DNA from: Prevotella sp.
Lineage (GTDB): Bacteria; Bacteroidota; Bacteroidia; Bacteroidales; Bacteroidaceae
Direction of reading: 5' to 3'
Assembly (NCBI GenBank): GCA_018053665.1
Contig: JAGPKZ010000002.1
Coordinates: 1-40,871 of the forward strand
DNA length: 40,871 nt
Shown: positions 18,181 to 26,791 of the stretch, piece by piece
How the letters are laid out: each line of letters starts with the position of its first letter
How positions within the stretch are numbered: position 1 is the stretch's first letter
The notes under the pieces: generated by a model
What the model saw: only the letters and a program-made list of their open reading frames with translations
What the model was told of the DNA's origin: nothing
Databases searched by the model: none
Made by a program: the position numbers and the translations under genes

Positions 18181-18233
18181 GAAACATCATCTTCTATTAT
18201 TTAGACTAATTTTAATTAGAGTAAAATTCGTAT

Positions 18234-19133
18234 TTATTTATCTTTCTTTCCAAAAACAGAAAAATGAACATATCTCTTAGGGTGCTGACGAACATTAATC
18301 AACAGCGAATCAGCATTTAACATTGTACTATTCATATTGTTATAAAGAGTCGGATCATTCATTAGATGTCCTAGAGTTCCATCCTTACTATTAAGTTTGT
18401 TGGTGAAAGACTTCAAGTTTGCTATAGTTTCGTCAACCTGTGCCATAGTTCCTGCAACATCAACAGAAGCAAGATTTGAAGCAAACTTATTTGTTTTCGT
18501 GAGTATACCATCTGTCTTATGCATCAAGCCCGGCACACTTTTGTTCAATCCTGTGGTTAGAATATTTAATTGCTGAGATGTCGTATTTAGATTATTTGTT
18601 ATACCCTCGATATTATGCAATGAATGTGCAATCGCTGGATCAGCCAAGAGAGTATTTACTCTAGTGAGGATACTATCTATCTTTGGCAACATCTTCTCAA
18701 CAGTAGGGACTAAAGCAGCAACTTTTCCCATAAGTCCATTATTCATGTCACCTACAATAGTATCTCCAGGATTAATTCGTTCGCGTGGGTTGTTGGCCAA
18801 CAAAAGATTCATCTTTACGTTTCCCATAAGGTCACTGCTAATCTCAGCCGAACTTCCCTTAGGAATTCGTAAATCCCTATCCAAATCTATCTGTACAAGA
18901 ATATCACCATTATTATCATAATCATAGTTGATATGCTTTACGACTCCAACCTTATACCCATCAGCGTAAATTGGATTAGAAGAAGACAAGCCGCTAATAT
19001 CCTTAAACGATACAAAGTAAGTATTATCAGTTGAAAAAATGGTCATACCTTTTAGAAAGTTGAGCCCAAAAAACAGCACAAGAATACCAAATATGGCAAC
19101 AAGCGCAATCTTTATTTCTTTTGTAAATTTCAT
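18234..19133 (-). CDS. MCE/MlaD-family lipid transport protein
   Basis: A 299-residue protein with one N-terminal membrane helix (about 9-28, IALVAIFGILVLFFGLNFL) and then an MCE domain (about 38-115; VSFKDISGLSSSNPIYADGYKVGVVKHI). Such proteins form hexamers anchored in the inner membrane and bind phospholipids passing between the membranes. The C-terminal half is polar and helical, with tandem-looking segments that predict coiled coil (LNTTSQQLNILTTGLNKSV). It starts 16 nt after the amidase gene, a neighbour pair I know from other Bacteroidota. The ATPase and permease partners (MlaE, MlaF) are not in the window. Transport direction and lipid cannot be read from the sequence. Confidence 0.93.
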   Translation of the reverse strand: MKFTKEIKIALVAIFGILVLFFGLNFLKGMTIFSTDNTYFVSFKDISGLSSSNPIYADGYKVGVVKHINYDYDNNGDILVQIDLDRDLRIPKGSSAEISSDLMGNVKMNLLLANNPRERINPGDTIVGDMNNGLMGKVAALVPTVEKMLPKIDSILTRVNTLLADPAIAHSLHNIEGITNNLNTTSQQLNILTTGLNKSVPGLMHKTDGILTKTNKFASNLASVDVAGTMAQVDETIANLKSFTNKLNSKDGTLGHLMNDPTLYNNMNSTMLNADSLLINVRQHPKRYVHFSVFGKKDK

Positions 19134-19149
19134 ATTTTATCTTAATCAA

Positions 19150-20382
19150 TTATCTATTTGCCTTGAATTCCTTTATGGCAGCATTTACATCCATCTTTGC
19201 ATCGTTTTTAAATGCTATGATGAAAGCACTTGGGAATTTATCCAATATCTGCTTACGTAAACGATATATCTCATTATAGTTCGACGACGCACCATAAGTA
19301 TACTTTATCATGCCGTTTTCATTATATGAGTTGACATCTGTTAGTCCATTGAAATGTCTATCATCGCTTTTCAGTTGTCCTTTACTTACAAGAATCTGAA
19401 TTTTGAATATCGGTTTAATCGAATCTTTATTATCTTCATTCTTATTTGCCACAGGTGTACGCCTTATTCTATGAATGCGCTTAATTTCTGTTTTTGTTTG
19501 ATCCACACTACCATTTTTATAAGAAGGAGGAACAACCTGAGGTAAATTAGCAACAGCATTATCATCGTTATCAATAGCCTTATAAGGAACAGATATATCA
19601 GTATCATATTTCTGTCGATATTTCATGAACGCATTGAATATACCCTTTACATACATCGGGACAGCATCGTCTGAATTCATAAAAGACTCTTCATCCGGAG
19701 ATGAAATAAATCCTAATTCCAACAAACAACTGGGCATCGAGGTAAGTCTCAGCACAGCGAGATTATTTTGATGTGAACCTCCATTTTGACGCCCTGTTAA
19801 TGCACAGACATACTGCTGTAACATACGCGAGAACTCCACACTTCTAGCACGGTTATGATCAACAATGAATTCATACATTATGTCAGTTTCGGCAGAATTT
19901 GTGTCAAAGCCCTTATATACTGTTTTATAATCCTTCTCTAAGAAAATTACAGAGTTCTCACGCTTTGCAACTTCTAGATTCTGCATTATTCCTTTATCAC
20001 CAGTATGCTCTCCTCGTCCTAATGTGTAACTTTGAAATCCATGAGCAGTCTTAGAACCATCAACGGCATTAATATGAAACGACATAAACAAGTCGGCATT
20101 ATTCTTATTAGCAATTCTTGCACGCTCGACAAGTTCCAGAAAAACATCCGTCTTACGAGTGTATATAACTCTTACATCAGGACAATTACGCTCTACATAA
20201 TCACCAAACGCCAAAGCGTATTTCAATGTAAGGTCTTTCTCTTTTGAGAAAAGACCAGGAGCACCTTGGTCACGACCACCATGTCCAGCATCAATTACAA
20301 GTGTAAACTTATGGTTTGCTGCTAATAACGTAACAGTAAACAACAACATTGTTATCAGTAAGAATACCTTCTTTTTACTCAT
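19150..20382 (-). CDS. N-acetylmuramoyl-L-alanine amidase (Amidase_3), exported
   Basis: Zinc enzyme that cuts the bond between N-acetylmuramic acid and the stem peptide of peptidoglycan, needed for separating daughter cells. From the ATG at 20382 it has 410 residues: a signal peptide (about 1-22, MSKKKVFLLITMLLFTVTLLAA) and the catalytic domain 26-250 with zinc ligands H34 (VIDAGHGGRDQGA), E48 and H103 (SFHINA) and the late glutamate in CLLELGFIS. A linker follows, then a C-terminal SPOR-like peptidoglycan-binding part (about 325-410; FKIQILVSKGQLK). An upstream in-frame ATG at 20454 would add 24 residues overlapping folB and bury the signal peptide, so I reject it. It lies between folB and the MCE gene. 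Confidence 0.94.
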   Translation of the reverse strand: MSKKKVFLLITMLLFTVTLLAANHKFTLVIDAGHGGRDQGAPGLFSKEKDLTLKYALAFGDYVERNCPDVRVIYTRKTDVFLELVERARIANKNNADLFMSFHINAVDGSKTAHGFQSYTLGRGEHTGDKGIMQNLEVAKRENSVIFLEKDYKTVYKGFDTNSAETDIMYEFIVDHNRARSVEFSRMLQQYVCALTGRQNGGSHQNNLAVLRLTSMPSCLLELGFISSPDEESFMNSDDAVPMYVKGIFNAFMKYRQKYDTDISVPYKAIDNDDNAVANLPQVVPPSYKNGSVDQTKTEIKRIHRIRRTPVANKNEDNKDSIKPIFKIQILVSKGQLKSDDRHFNGLTDVNSYNENGMIKYTYGASSNYNEIYRLRKQILDKFPSAFIIAFKNDAKMDVNAAIKEFKANR

Positions 20383-20434
20383 ATACCAATATATTCTTCG
20401 CAAAAATAATAAAAAAAAATCAGAAAACCTAACT

Positions 20435-20818
20435 TTACCGTTCGGTTTTATCATTTATTAAATGAAGTTCCACCCCCGCTCCATAGCAGTCTGCACCAAA
20501 AGGAGGATTGAGCTTGTTAAGATTTACATCTAATACGGTTATCAGCTTAAACTTTCTGAACAACCTGTCAGCTATACGATATGCCACACGTTCAAGAAGT
20601 TTGCTTGGCACATTCATCTCCTGAGAAACAAGATCATATACTGAAGCGTAATTTAAAGTATCTGCAACTTCATCTGATAAGCAAGCATCAGAAACAGGAT
20701 AACCTATTCTAAGACTAACTGTATAATCATTCCCTGTTAATCGTTCCTGCGGCATCACGCCATGGAAGGCATGAAACCGCAGGTCTGTAAGTGTTATATA
20801 ACTTTCTTTAATTATCAT
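20435..20818 (-). CDS. folB: Dihydroneopterin aldolase
   Basis: Cuts 7,8-dihydroneopterin to 6-hydroxymethyl-7,8-dihydropterin and glycolaldehyde in folate synthesis. The 127-residue product begins MIIKESYITLTDLRFHAFHGVMPQER, with the family motifs FHAFHGVMPQE, the catalytic Y/K region and the C-terminal KLNPPFGADCYGAGVELH. Length is typical. A longer frame from 20845 would overlap the end of nrdJ by 23 nt and add nine residues (MVQVDVDDN) not seen in the family; starting at 20818 leaves 4 nt after the nrdJ stop. The close spacing suggests it is translated from the nrdJ transcript. Confidence 0.94.
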   Translation of the reverse strand: MIIKESYITLTDLRFHAFHGVMPQERLTGNDYTVSLRIGYPVSDACLSDEVADTLNYASVYDLVSQEMNVPSKLLERVAYRIADRLFRKFKLITVLDVNLNKLNPPFGADCYGAGVELHLINDKTER

Positions 20819-20822
20819 ATTA

Positions 20823-23408
20823 TCATCCACATCTACTTGCACCACAATTGGTACAAATCAGACAACCTTCTTGATAGACCAAAGTCTCATGTCCACAAAC
20901 AGGGCACTTCTGTCCATTAGCTCTTGTACCATCAACGATGTATTTTTTCAATGCACGTTCAACACCATTTTTCCAAGTATTGATACTCTCATCTTTCAAT
21001 TGGAGAGATGCAACAAGCTTAAGTACATGATCGATTGGCATACGATATCTTAGCACACCTGAAATAAGTTTTGCATAGTTCCAGTATTCAGGGTTGAATT
21101 TCTCACTCAGTCCTTCTACTGTAGTCTTATATCCACGTTTATTTTCAAACTGAAAATCATAACGATGAGAACCATCCTCATTTGTAGACTTGATTATCTT
21201 TCCCTTAATGATATTCTTTGGCAATATGATACCTTCTTCATCATCCTGAAGACCAGTAAATATTTCATAAGGATAACCTTTGAGAAGTCCAACGAATGCA
21301 ACCCATTTTTCTTTATTATTTTGGAATCTAACTACATCACATTCCAATTCTTTAGGACGAACTTCAGTAACTTCAGGTTGCTCGCAGATATGTTCCTTAG
21401 GTTGATCTTCCTGAACTTCTGCACCCTCAGCATGTTCACTTTCCTTTTTATCCTTCTTAGAGATGGAAATCATCACACCAGCACGGCTACCGTCACGATA
21501 TATAGTACAACCCTTGCAACCACTCTTCCAAGCCTCTACATACAGTCTGTTGACCAAAGCTTCATCTACATCATTAGGAAGGTTTACAGTAACTGAGATA
21601 CTGTGGTCAACCCACTTCTGTATCGCACCCTGCATCTTAACTTTCATAAGCCAGTCTACACCATTGGCTGTAGCCTTATAATATGGAGACTTTGCTACCA
21701 GTTCATCTATTTCTTCTTGTGAATATTTCTTTTCAGTGTCATAGCCGTTCACATTCATCCATTCAATGAACTTACGGTGATAAACAATGTATTCTTCAAA
21801 ACTGTCTCCCACTTCGTCAACAAAGTCTACATGAACATCCTTGTCACCAGGATTAACTTTACGACGACGCTTGTAAACAGGCATAAACACAGGTTCGATA
21901 CCGCTTGTAGTCTGAGTCATCAAAGAAGTTGTTCCTGTAGGAGCTATTGTAAGGCATGCTATATTTCTACGACCATACTTCACCATATCAGCATATAATT
22001 CAGGATCAGCATCCTTAATACGACCAATAAAAGGATTATTCTCCTCACGCTTTGCATCATAAATCTCAAAAGCTCCACGTTCCTTAGCCATATCAACAGA
22101 AGAACGATAAGCATTAATTGCCAAAGTTTTGTGAACAAGAACAGAAAAATCAGTTGCTTTCTGCGTACCATAACGAAGTCCCATTGCAGCAAGCATATCA
22201 CCTTCAGCAGTTATACCAACACCGGTACGTCTTCCCATACCACTCTTGCGCTGTATTTTCTGCCATAAATTATATTCAGAACCCTTAACTTCATCACTTT
22301 GTGGGTCATCTGCAATTTTTTTCATTATTAGGTCGATCTTCTCCATTTCAAGATCGACGATATCATCCATTATTCTTTGTGCTAACTGCACATGTTTCTT
22401 GAATTTATCGAAATTGAACTTAGCATTCTTTGTAAATGGCTGATCTACATAACTATAAAGATTGATACTTAGCAATCTACAAGAATCATAAGGGCACAAT
22501 GGAATTTCACCACAAGGGTTTGTACTTACAGTACGGAAACCTAAATCGGCATAACAATCAGGAATACTCTCCTTTAATATTGTGTCCCAAAACAACACAC
22601 CAGGTTCCGCACTCTTCCATGCATTATGAACAATTTTTCCCCACAACTTACGGGCTGAGATTTCTTTTTTGAATTTAGGAGTTGCTGCATAAATAGGCCA
22701 TTGCTGCATATAAGGCTTATCACTAACAGCTGCCTTCATGAAATCATCATCAAGTTTTACAGATACATTTGCACCCGTAACTTTCCCTTCTTCCATTTTG
22801 GCATCAATAAAAGCCTCACTATCAGGATGCTTAATACTTACAGACAGCATAAGAGCACCACGGCGACCATCCTGCGCAACCTCACGAGTAGAATTACTAT
22901 ATCTTTCCATGAATGGGACAAGACCAGTAGATGTAAGGGCAGAATTGTTGACAGGACTACCCTTTGGGCGAATATGACTAAGATCATGTCCGACTCCACC
23001 GCGACGCTTCATCAACTGAACCTGTTCCTCATCTATACGCATTATGGCACCATAACTATCAGCGTCACCATCAAGTCCGATGACGAAACAGTTACTCAGA
23101 CTTGCCACCTGATGATTATTCCCAATACCAGTCATTGGACTACCAGCAGGAACAATGTATTTGAAATGATCAAGAAGTTCAAAAACCTCCTGAGTAGACA
23201 TCGGGTTCTTATACTTATTTTCAACACGGGCGATTTCATTAGATATACGCCAATGCATATCTACGGGACTATGTTCGTAGATTGCACCGAAGCTATCTTT
23301 CATCGCGTACTTGTTCACCCATACTCTGGCAGCGAGTTCATCACCACCAAAATACTTCAAGGATGCCTCAAACGCGTCCTCAAAAGAGAATGTCTTATTG
23401 TTTTCCAT
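20823..23408 (-). CDS. nrdJ: Adenosylcobalamin-dependent ribonucleoside-diphosphate reductase (class II)
   Basis: Reduces ribonucleotides to deoxyribonucleotides with an adenosylcobalamin-derived radical, with or without oxygen. The 861-residue protein shows the reductase barrel signatures: C107 in SLSNCFVIGL and C310 in CPYDSC as the likely redox pair, N297, C299 and E301 in STNPCGEIPL as the radical-bearing finger-loop triad, and IAPTGTTSLMTQTTSGIEPVF. A poorly conserved charged stretch (about 665-700) leads to an extra domain, and the C-terminus is a four-cysteine zinc-ribbon-like tail (CPVCG...CTNCG, about 838-856). There is no ATP cone at the N-terminus. No cobalamin riboswitch is visible in the 200-bp upstream gap. 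It is first in the nrdJ-folB-amidase-MCE cluster. Confidence 0.96.
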   Translation of the reverse strand: MENNKTFSFEDAFEASLKYFGGDELAARVWVNKYAMKDSFGAIYEHSPVDMHWRISNEIARVENKYKNPMSTQEVFELLDHFKYIVPAGSPMTGIGNNHQVASLSNCFVIGLDGDADSYGAIMRIDEEQVQLMKRRGGVGHDLSHIRPKGSPVNNSALTSTGLVPFMERYSNSTREVAQDGRRGALMLSVSIKHPDSEAFIDAKMEEGKVTGANVSVKLDDDFMKAAVSDKPYMQQWPIYAATPKFKKEISARKLWGKIVHNAWKSAEPGVLFWDTILKESIPDCYADLGFRTVSTNPCGEIPLCPYDSCRLLSINLYSYVDQPFTKNAKFNFDKFKKHVQLAQRIMDDIVDLEMEKIDLIMKKIADDPQSDEVKGSEYNLWQKIQRKSGMGRRTGVGITAEGDMLAAMGLRYGTQKATDFSVLVHKTLAINAYRSSVDMAKERGAFEIYDAKREENNPFIGRIKDADPELYADMVKYGRRNIACLTIAPTGTTSLMTQTTSGIEPVFMPVYKRRRKVNPGDKDVHVDFVDEVGDSFEEYIVYHRKFIEWMNVNGYDTEKKYSQEEIDELVAKSPYYKATANGVDWLMKVKMQGAIQKWVDHSISVTVNLPNDVDEALVNRLYVEAWKSGCKGCTIYRDGSRAGVMISISKKDKKESEHAEGAEVQEDQPKEHICEQPEVTEVRPKELECDVVRFQNNKEKWVAFVGLLKGYPYEIFTGLQDDEEGIILPKNIIKGKIIKSTNEDGSHRYDFQFENKRGYKTTVEGLSEKFNPEYWNYAKLISGVLRYRMPIDHVLKLVASLQLKDESINTWKNGVERALKKYIVDGTRANGQKCPVCGHETLVYQEGCLICTNCGASRCG

Positions 23409-23435
23409 TATTTGTAAATACAGTAAATAGTAATT

Positions 23436-23444
23436 GCAAATATA
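23436..23444 (-). promoter_or_regulatory. -7 element for nrdJ
   Basis: TATATTTGC on the minus strand (23444-23436), 27 nt before the nrdJ ATG. The -33 position has no clear TTTG. Confidence 0.5.
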
Positions 23445-23573
23445 GAATAAAATTTTGATATAATGAAATGCTTTATATGTTATTTTCCAAAATAAATTTT
23501 CCTTTTAGAAAACATTTGCTTGAAGTAAAAATCAAAAGTTTCACAAAGTCAACAACTTACAAATTATTTTTAG

Positions 23574-23582
23574 TAACTTTGC
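23574..23582 (+). promoter_or_regulatory. -7 element for the nitroreductase gene
   Basis: TAACTTTGC on the plus strand, 26 nt before the ATG. The -33 box is not recognisable. It is divergent from the nrdJ promoter in the 200-bp gap. Confidence 0.5.
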
Positions 23583-23608
23583 GAAGTTTAAAATAAACTT
23601 ATAATATT

Positions 23609-24346
23609 ATGATGTCAATAAGAAATCGCAAAACTATAAGAAAATACTCTGACAAGATTGTCAGCGATGAACTACTCAACAAGTTACTTGAAGAAGCTGA
23701 GCACACCCCTACAATGGGTAATCTACAATTATACAGCGTCGTTGTAACACGTAGCAAAAATGGCAAAGAAGCTTTGGCACCTGCTCATTTCAATCAACCT
23801 ATGGTAACCGGAGCACCAGTCGTACTCACTATATGCGCAGACTTCAGGCGTACAAGTACATGGGCTGAGAACAGAAAAGCAATACCTGGATATGATAATT
23901 TTCTATCATTCATCAATGCGTCAGCAGATGCGCTTCTATACACTCAGTCATTCTGTAATCTTGCTGAAGACAAAGGACTTGGCACTTGCTATCTTGGCAC
24001 CACAGTTTATATGCCACAGATGATTATCGACGCACTAAAATTACCCAAACTTGTATTTCCAATTGCTACGATAACACTAGGATGGCCTGCTGAGGAACCA
24101 AACATATCAGACCGACTGCCGATAGAAGCAATTATACACTACGAACACTATGAAGACTACACCCCAGAGAAGATTGATAAGTTCTATAATGAAAAAGAGA
24201 ACATAGAAGAGAATATTCACTTCGTTGAAATAAACAAAAAAGAAACCCTTGCACAAATTTTCACAGACATAAGATATACGAAAAAAGATAATGAGGCAAT
24301 GAGTAAAGGAATGATTGACGCACTAAAAGGTCAAGATTTTCTATAA
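23609..24346 (+). CDS. Nitroreductase family FMN oxidoreductase
   Basis: A 245-residue flavoprotein of the nitroreductase superfamily, which reduces nitro groups, quinones or flavins with NAD(P)H. The N-terminal FMN-phosphate motif is SIRNRKTIRKYSD (3-15), followed by LLEEAEHTPTMGNLQLYSVVV, then CNLAEDKGLGTCYLGTTVYMPQ (about 119-140), and IATITLGWPAEEP (about 158-170), a typical late motif. The C-terminal 50 residues, rich in E and K, extend the core as in the NfsA-like group. Adjacent ATG codons at 23609 and 23612 are both possible starts. It is a single gene with its own -7 box and a strong terminator. The substrate is unknown. Confidence 0.93.
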   Translation: MMSIRNRKTIRKYSDKIVSDELLNKLLEEAEHTPTMGNLQLYSVVVTRSKNGKEALAPAHFNQPMVTGAPVVLTICADFRRTSTWAENRKAIPGYDNFLSFINASADALLYTQSFCNLAEDKGLGTCYLGTTVYMPQMIIDALKLPKLVFPIATITLGWPAEEPNISDRLPIEAIIHYEHYEDYTPEKIDKFYNEKENIEENIHFVEINKKETLAQIFTDIRYTKKDNEAMSKGMIDALKGQDFL

Positions 24347-24355
24347 AACAAAACA

Positions 24356-24407
24356 AATAGCCACACACCATATATTAATAAAGGTGTGTGGCTATTTTTA
24401 TTTTTTA
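24356..24407. terminator. Shared terminator between the nitroreductase and ExuT-like genes
   Basis: A perfect 14-bp stem AATAGCCACACACC (24356-24369) / GGTGTGTGGCTATT (24383-24396) has a 13-nt loop, followed on plus by TTTTATTTTTT. On minus the tail is TGTTTTGTTTT, weaker but usable, so it may serve both converging genes. Confidence 0.9.
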
Positions 24408-24416
24408 CAAGCTATT

Positions 24417-25871
24417 CTATTCAACAACAATAGGCTTGTATTTTGGTACCAAAGTTTTCATTATGACCCAACCGATAAGATAAGCGACGGCACAGATACT
24501 GAAAATAATCATATATCCTGCAGGTTTACCATCAAATCCAAAGACACTAAAATTCTTTCCTTGCTCCTCTGCATAAGTAAACAGTACACCAGAGCCTTTA
24601 TTAATAAAGAACGAGCCGATACCTCCAGCCATCGCACCAATACCTGTAATTGTAGCGATAGTTGACTTAGGGAACATATCACCGATTGTAGAATACAAGT
24701 TTGCCGACCAAGCCTGATGTCCAGCACCAAGCAATCCAATAATAATGGCAGGCCACCAAGGGCTAAAAGCTCCCATAGGTTGTGCTAACAATCCCAATAC
24801 AGGGAAGCATGCAAAGATAAGCATTGCACGCATTCTACCGACATAAGGATTCATGCCAAGTTTGTCAACGAAATAAGTTGGCAAGTAACCACCACCGATA
24901 CTTAATACTGTACAAATAGCATATAACGTGAAAATAAGCGCAATTGCCATCCCTGAATCTGAAGAATAGCCATATTGATCTGAGAAATATGCAGGAGCCC
25001 AAAACAAGAAGAACCACCAAACACCATCAGTCATAAACTTACCTACAATAAACGACCAAGTCTGACGATATGTAAAGCATTTCAAGAAACCAATAGTTTT
25101 CTCTTCAGTAGCAAGATTTTTATCTTGACCCTCTGTGATATGACAATCTTGATCAATATAGTTTATTTCAGCCTGATTTACATGCTTATTCTCGTTTGGC
25201 TTGTCATACAACCATATCCATAGTCCCATCCAAACAAAACCGAGTACACCGATAATGACAAAAGCCATCTCCCATCCCCATGCTCTAGCAAGCAACGGAA
25301 TGGTAGCAGGAGCCGCAAGTGCGCCTACAGACGCACCACTATTGAAAATTGATGTTGCGAAAGCACGATCTTTCTTTGGAAAGAACTCGGCAGTAACTTT
25401 AATCGCAGCAGGGAAGTTTCCAGCTTCACCAACAGCAAGAATAAAGCGACATGACAAGAACAGCCACACACTTACTGTTGCTATTGCAAAGGCAGCATCA
25501 CTACCAACCTTTACCATTCGCAAAGCCTCTATCGAATGATATCCTTCTATTTGCATTGCCATCCAACCGCAGCCAGAATGCATTACCGCACCAGCAGACC
25601 ACACAAATATAGCAATTAAATAGCCCTTTTTAGTTCCCATCCAGTCAACGAACTTTCCTGCAAAGAGGTTAGCCACGGCATAGAAAATAGAGAACCAACC
25701 TGTTATAGTTCCATAATCACTATCATTCCAATGGAATTCTGGAGAAATAAAGTCCTTCCATGTCAATGACAACACCTGACGATCCATGTAGTTCACTGTA
25801 GTCGCCAAAAATAGCAACGCACAGATCACCCAACGGAAATTGGACATTTTTGTAGTTTGTATTTTATCCAT
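24417..25871 (-). CDS. MFS transporter, ExuT-like (hexuronate/sugar acid)
   Basis: A 484-residue major facilitator with about 12 membrane helices, of the anion:cation symporter branch that includes hexuronate (ExuT) and glucarate carriers. Visible are the N-terminal VNYMDRQVLSLTW in helix 1, FAGKFVDWMGTKKGYL as the loop 2-3 motif, FILAVGEAGNFPAAIKVTAEFFPKKDRAFATSIFNSGASVGA in helices 4-5, and a long central loop (about 225-255). The gene starts 10 nt after kduI, and the operon partner and family resemblance together suggest import of uronic acids or keto-deoxyuronates. It is the last gene before the shared terminator. Exact substrate is inferred, not shown. Confidence 0.9.
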   Translation of the reverse strand: MDKIQTTKMSNFRWVICALLFLATTVNYMDRQVLSLTWKDFISPEFHWNDSDYGTITGWFSIFYAVANLFAGKFVDWMGTKKGYLIAIFVWSAGAVMHSGCGWMAMQIEGYHSIEALRMVKVGSDAAFAIATVSVWLFLSCRFILAVGEAGNFPAAIKVTAEFFPKKDRAFATSIFNSGASVGALAAPATIPLLARAWGWEMAFVIIGVLGFVWMGLWIWLYDKPNENKHVNQAEINYIDQDCHITEGQDKNLATEEKTIGFLKCFTYRQTWSFIVGKFMTDGVWWFFLFWAPAYFSDQYGYSSDSGMAIALIFTLYAICTVLSIGGGYLPTYFVDKLGMNPYVGRMRAMLIFACFPVLGLLAQPMGAFSPWWPAIIIGLLGAGHQAWSANLYSTIGDMFPKSTIATITGIGAMAGGIGSFFINKGSGVLFTYAEEQGKNFSVFGFDGKPAGYMIIFSICAVAYLIGWVIMKTLVPKYKPIVVE

Positions 25872-25881
25872 TTGTTTTAGA

Positions 25882-26784
25882 TTATTTCAATTCTGGAATC
25901 TTTACGATCTGCATATCACCATAATCAAGATTCTCTCCTGCCATACCCCATATAAATGTATAGTTACTAGTACCTGCTGCGCAATGAATACTCCATTGTG
26001 GAGATATTACAGCCTGTTCATTGTTCAACCAAATAGGACGAGTTTCCTGTGGTTCACCCATAATATGGCATATTTTCTGACCTTCCGGAACTTGGAAATA
26101 CATATATGTCTCCATTCTTCTCAAATGAGTATGTGCAGGCATTGTATTCCAAACGCTTCCTGGTTTTAATTCAGTAAGTCCCATTTGCAACTGACATGTA
26201 CGTACTCCTGCAACACCATCTATGATAAGTTGATTGATCGTACGAAGGTTACTGTCTTCTGCCTTACCAGCATTGATGACCTTAGCTTCCTTCATGCTGA
26301 CTTTCTTTATGGGATAAGCCTGATGAGCGGTAGCCGAATTCATATAGAATTTTGCAGGTTTTGCAGCATCCTTAGATTCAAGAGTAATCTCGTAATCTCC
26401 ACGACCAATATAAAGAGCCTCCTTAAATTTCAGTTCATATTTCTTCTTATCAACAGTAACGATTCCATCACCACCGATATTAATAATACCAAGCTCACGC
26501 TGATGAAGAATATGATCAACTTTCAAAGGAGCTATAGCCTCTAGTTTAATAGGAGCATTAACAGGTTCTGCACCTCCAATAAGGAAACGGTCATACATAC
26601 TATAAACCCAGTTAACCTCTCCTGGAGCAAAAACTTTTTCTATTGCGAACTCTTTACGAAGGCGCTGTGTATCGTAATGTTTAGCGTCTTCTGGGTTATT
26701 AGCCCATCTTACTTCATAATTTGTCTGTGCCATTCCGAATGTAGCTGTTAGGCATAAAGCCATTGTTAAAAATATCTTTTTCAT
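25882..26784 (-). CDS. kduI: 5-keto-4-deoxyuronate isomerase KduI with apparent signal peptide
   Basis: KduI turns 4-deoxy-L-threo-5-hexosulose uronate, formed from unsaturated uronates, into 3-deoxy-D-glycero-2,5-hexodiulosonate during pectin or glycosaminoglycan breakdown. The 300-residue protein keeps the cupin metal ligands H218, H220, E225 ([16 protein letters not shown]) and H267 ([25 protein letters not shown]). Unlike the cytoplasmic E. coli enzyme, it begins [20 protein letters not shown], a clear signal-peptide shape with cleavage likely after Ala-19; the mature part then starts where normal KduI starts ([17 protein letters not shown]). A GTG frame start at 26808 would overlap the IIC gene and is not needed. 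The start at 26784 is 7 nt after the IIC stop. KduD is not in the operon. Confidence 0.94.
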   Translation of the reverse strand: MKKIFLTMALCLTATFGMAQTNYEVRWANNPEDAKHYDTQRLRKEFAIEKVFAPGEVNWVYSMYDRFLIGGAEPVNAPIKLEAIAPLKVDHILHQRELGIINIGGDGIVTVDKKKYELKFKEALYIGRGDYEITLESKDAAKPAKFYMNSATAHQAYPIKKVSMKEAKVINAGKAEDSNLRTINQLIIDGVAGVRTCQLQMGLTELKPGSVWNTMPAHTHLRRMETYMYFQVPEGQKICHIMGEPQETRPIWLNNEQAVISPQWSIHCAAGTSNYTFIWGMAGENLDYGDMQIVKIPELK

Positions 26785-26791
26785 ATTATGT

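Noticed and set aside
17866..18233. Replication origin next to dnaA
   Set aside because: No cluster of DnaA boxes like TTATCCACA and no clear unwinding repeats; the stretch is explained by the dnaA promoter and hairpins.
22701..23417. 238-codon open frame on plus, antisense to nrdJ
   Set aside because: It lies wholly opposite a strongly conserved gene, has no family resemblance, and its codons mirror nrdJ.
23409..23608. Cobalamin riboswitch before nrdJ
   Set aside because: No B12-box-like string or room for the large aptamer in the 200-bp divergent gap.
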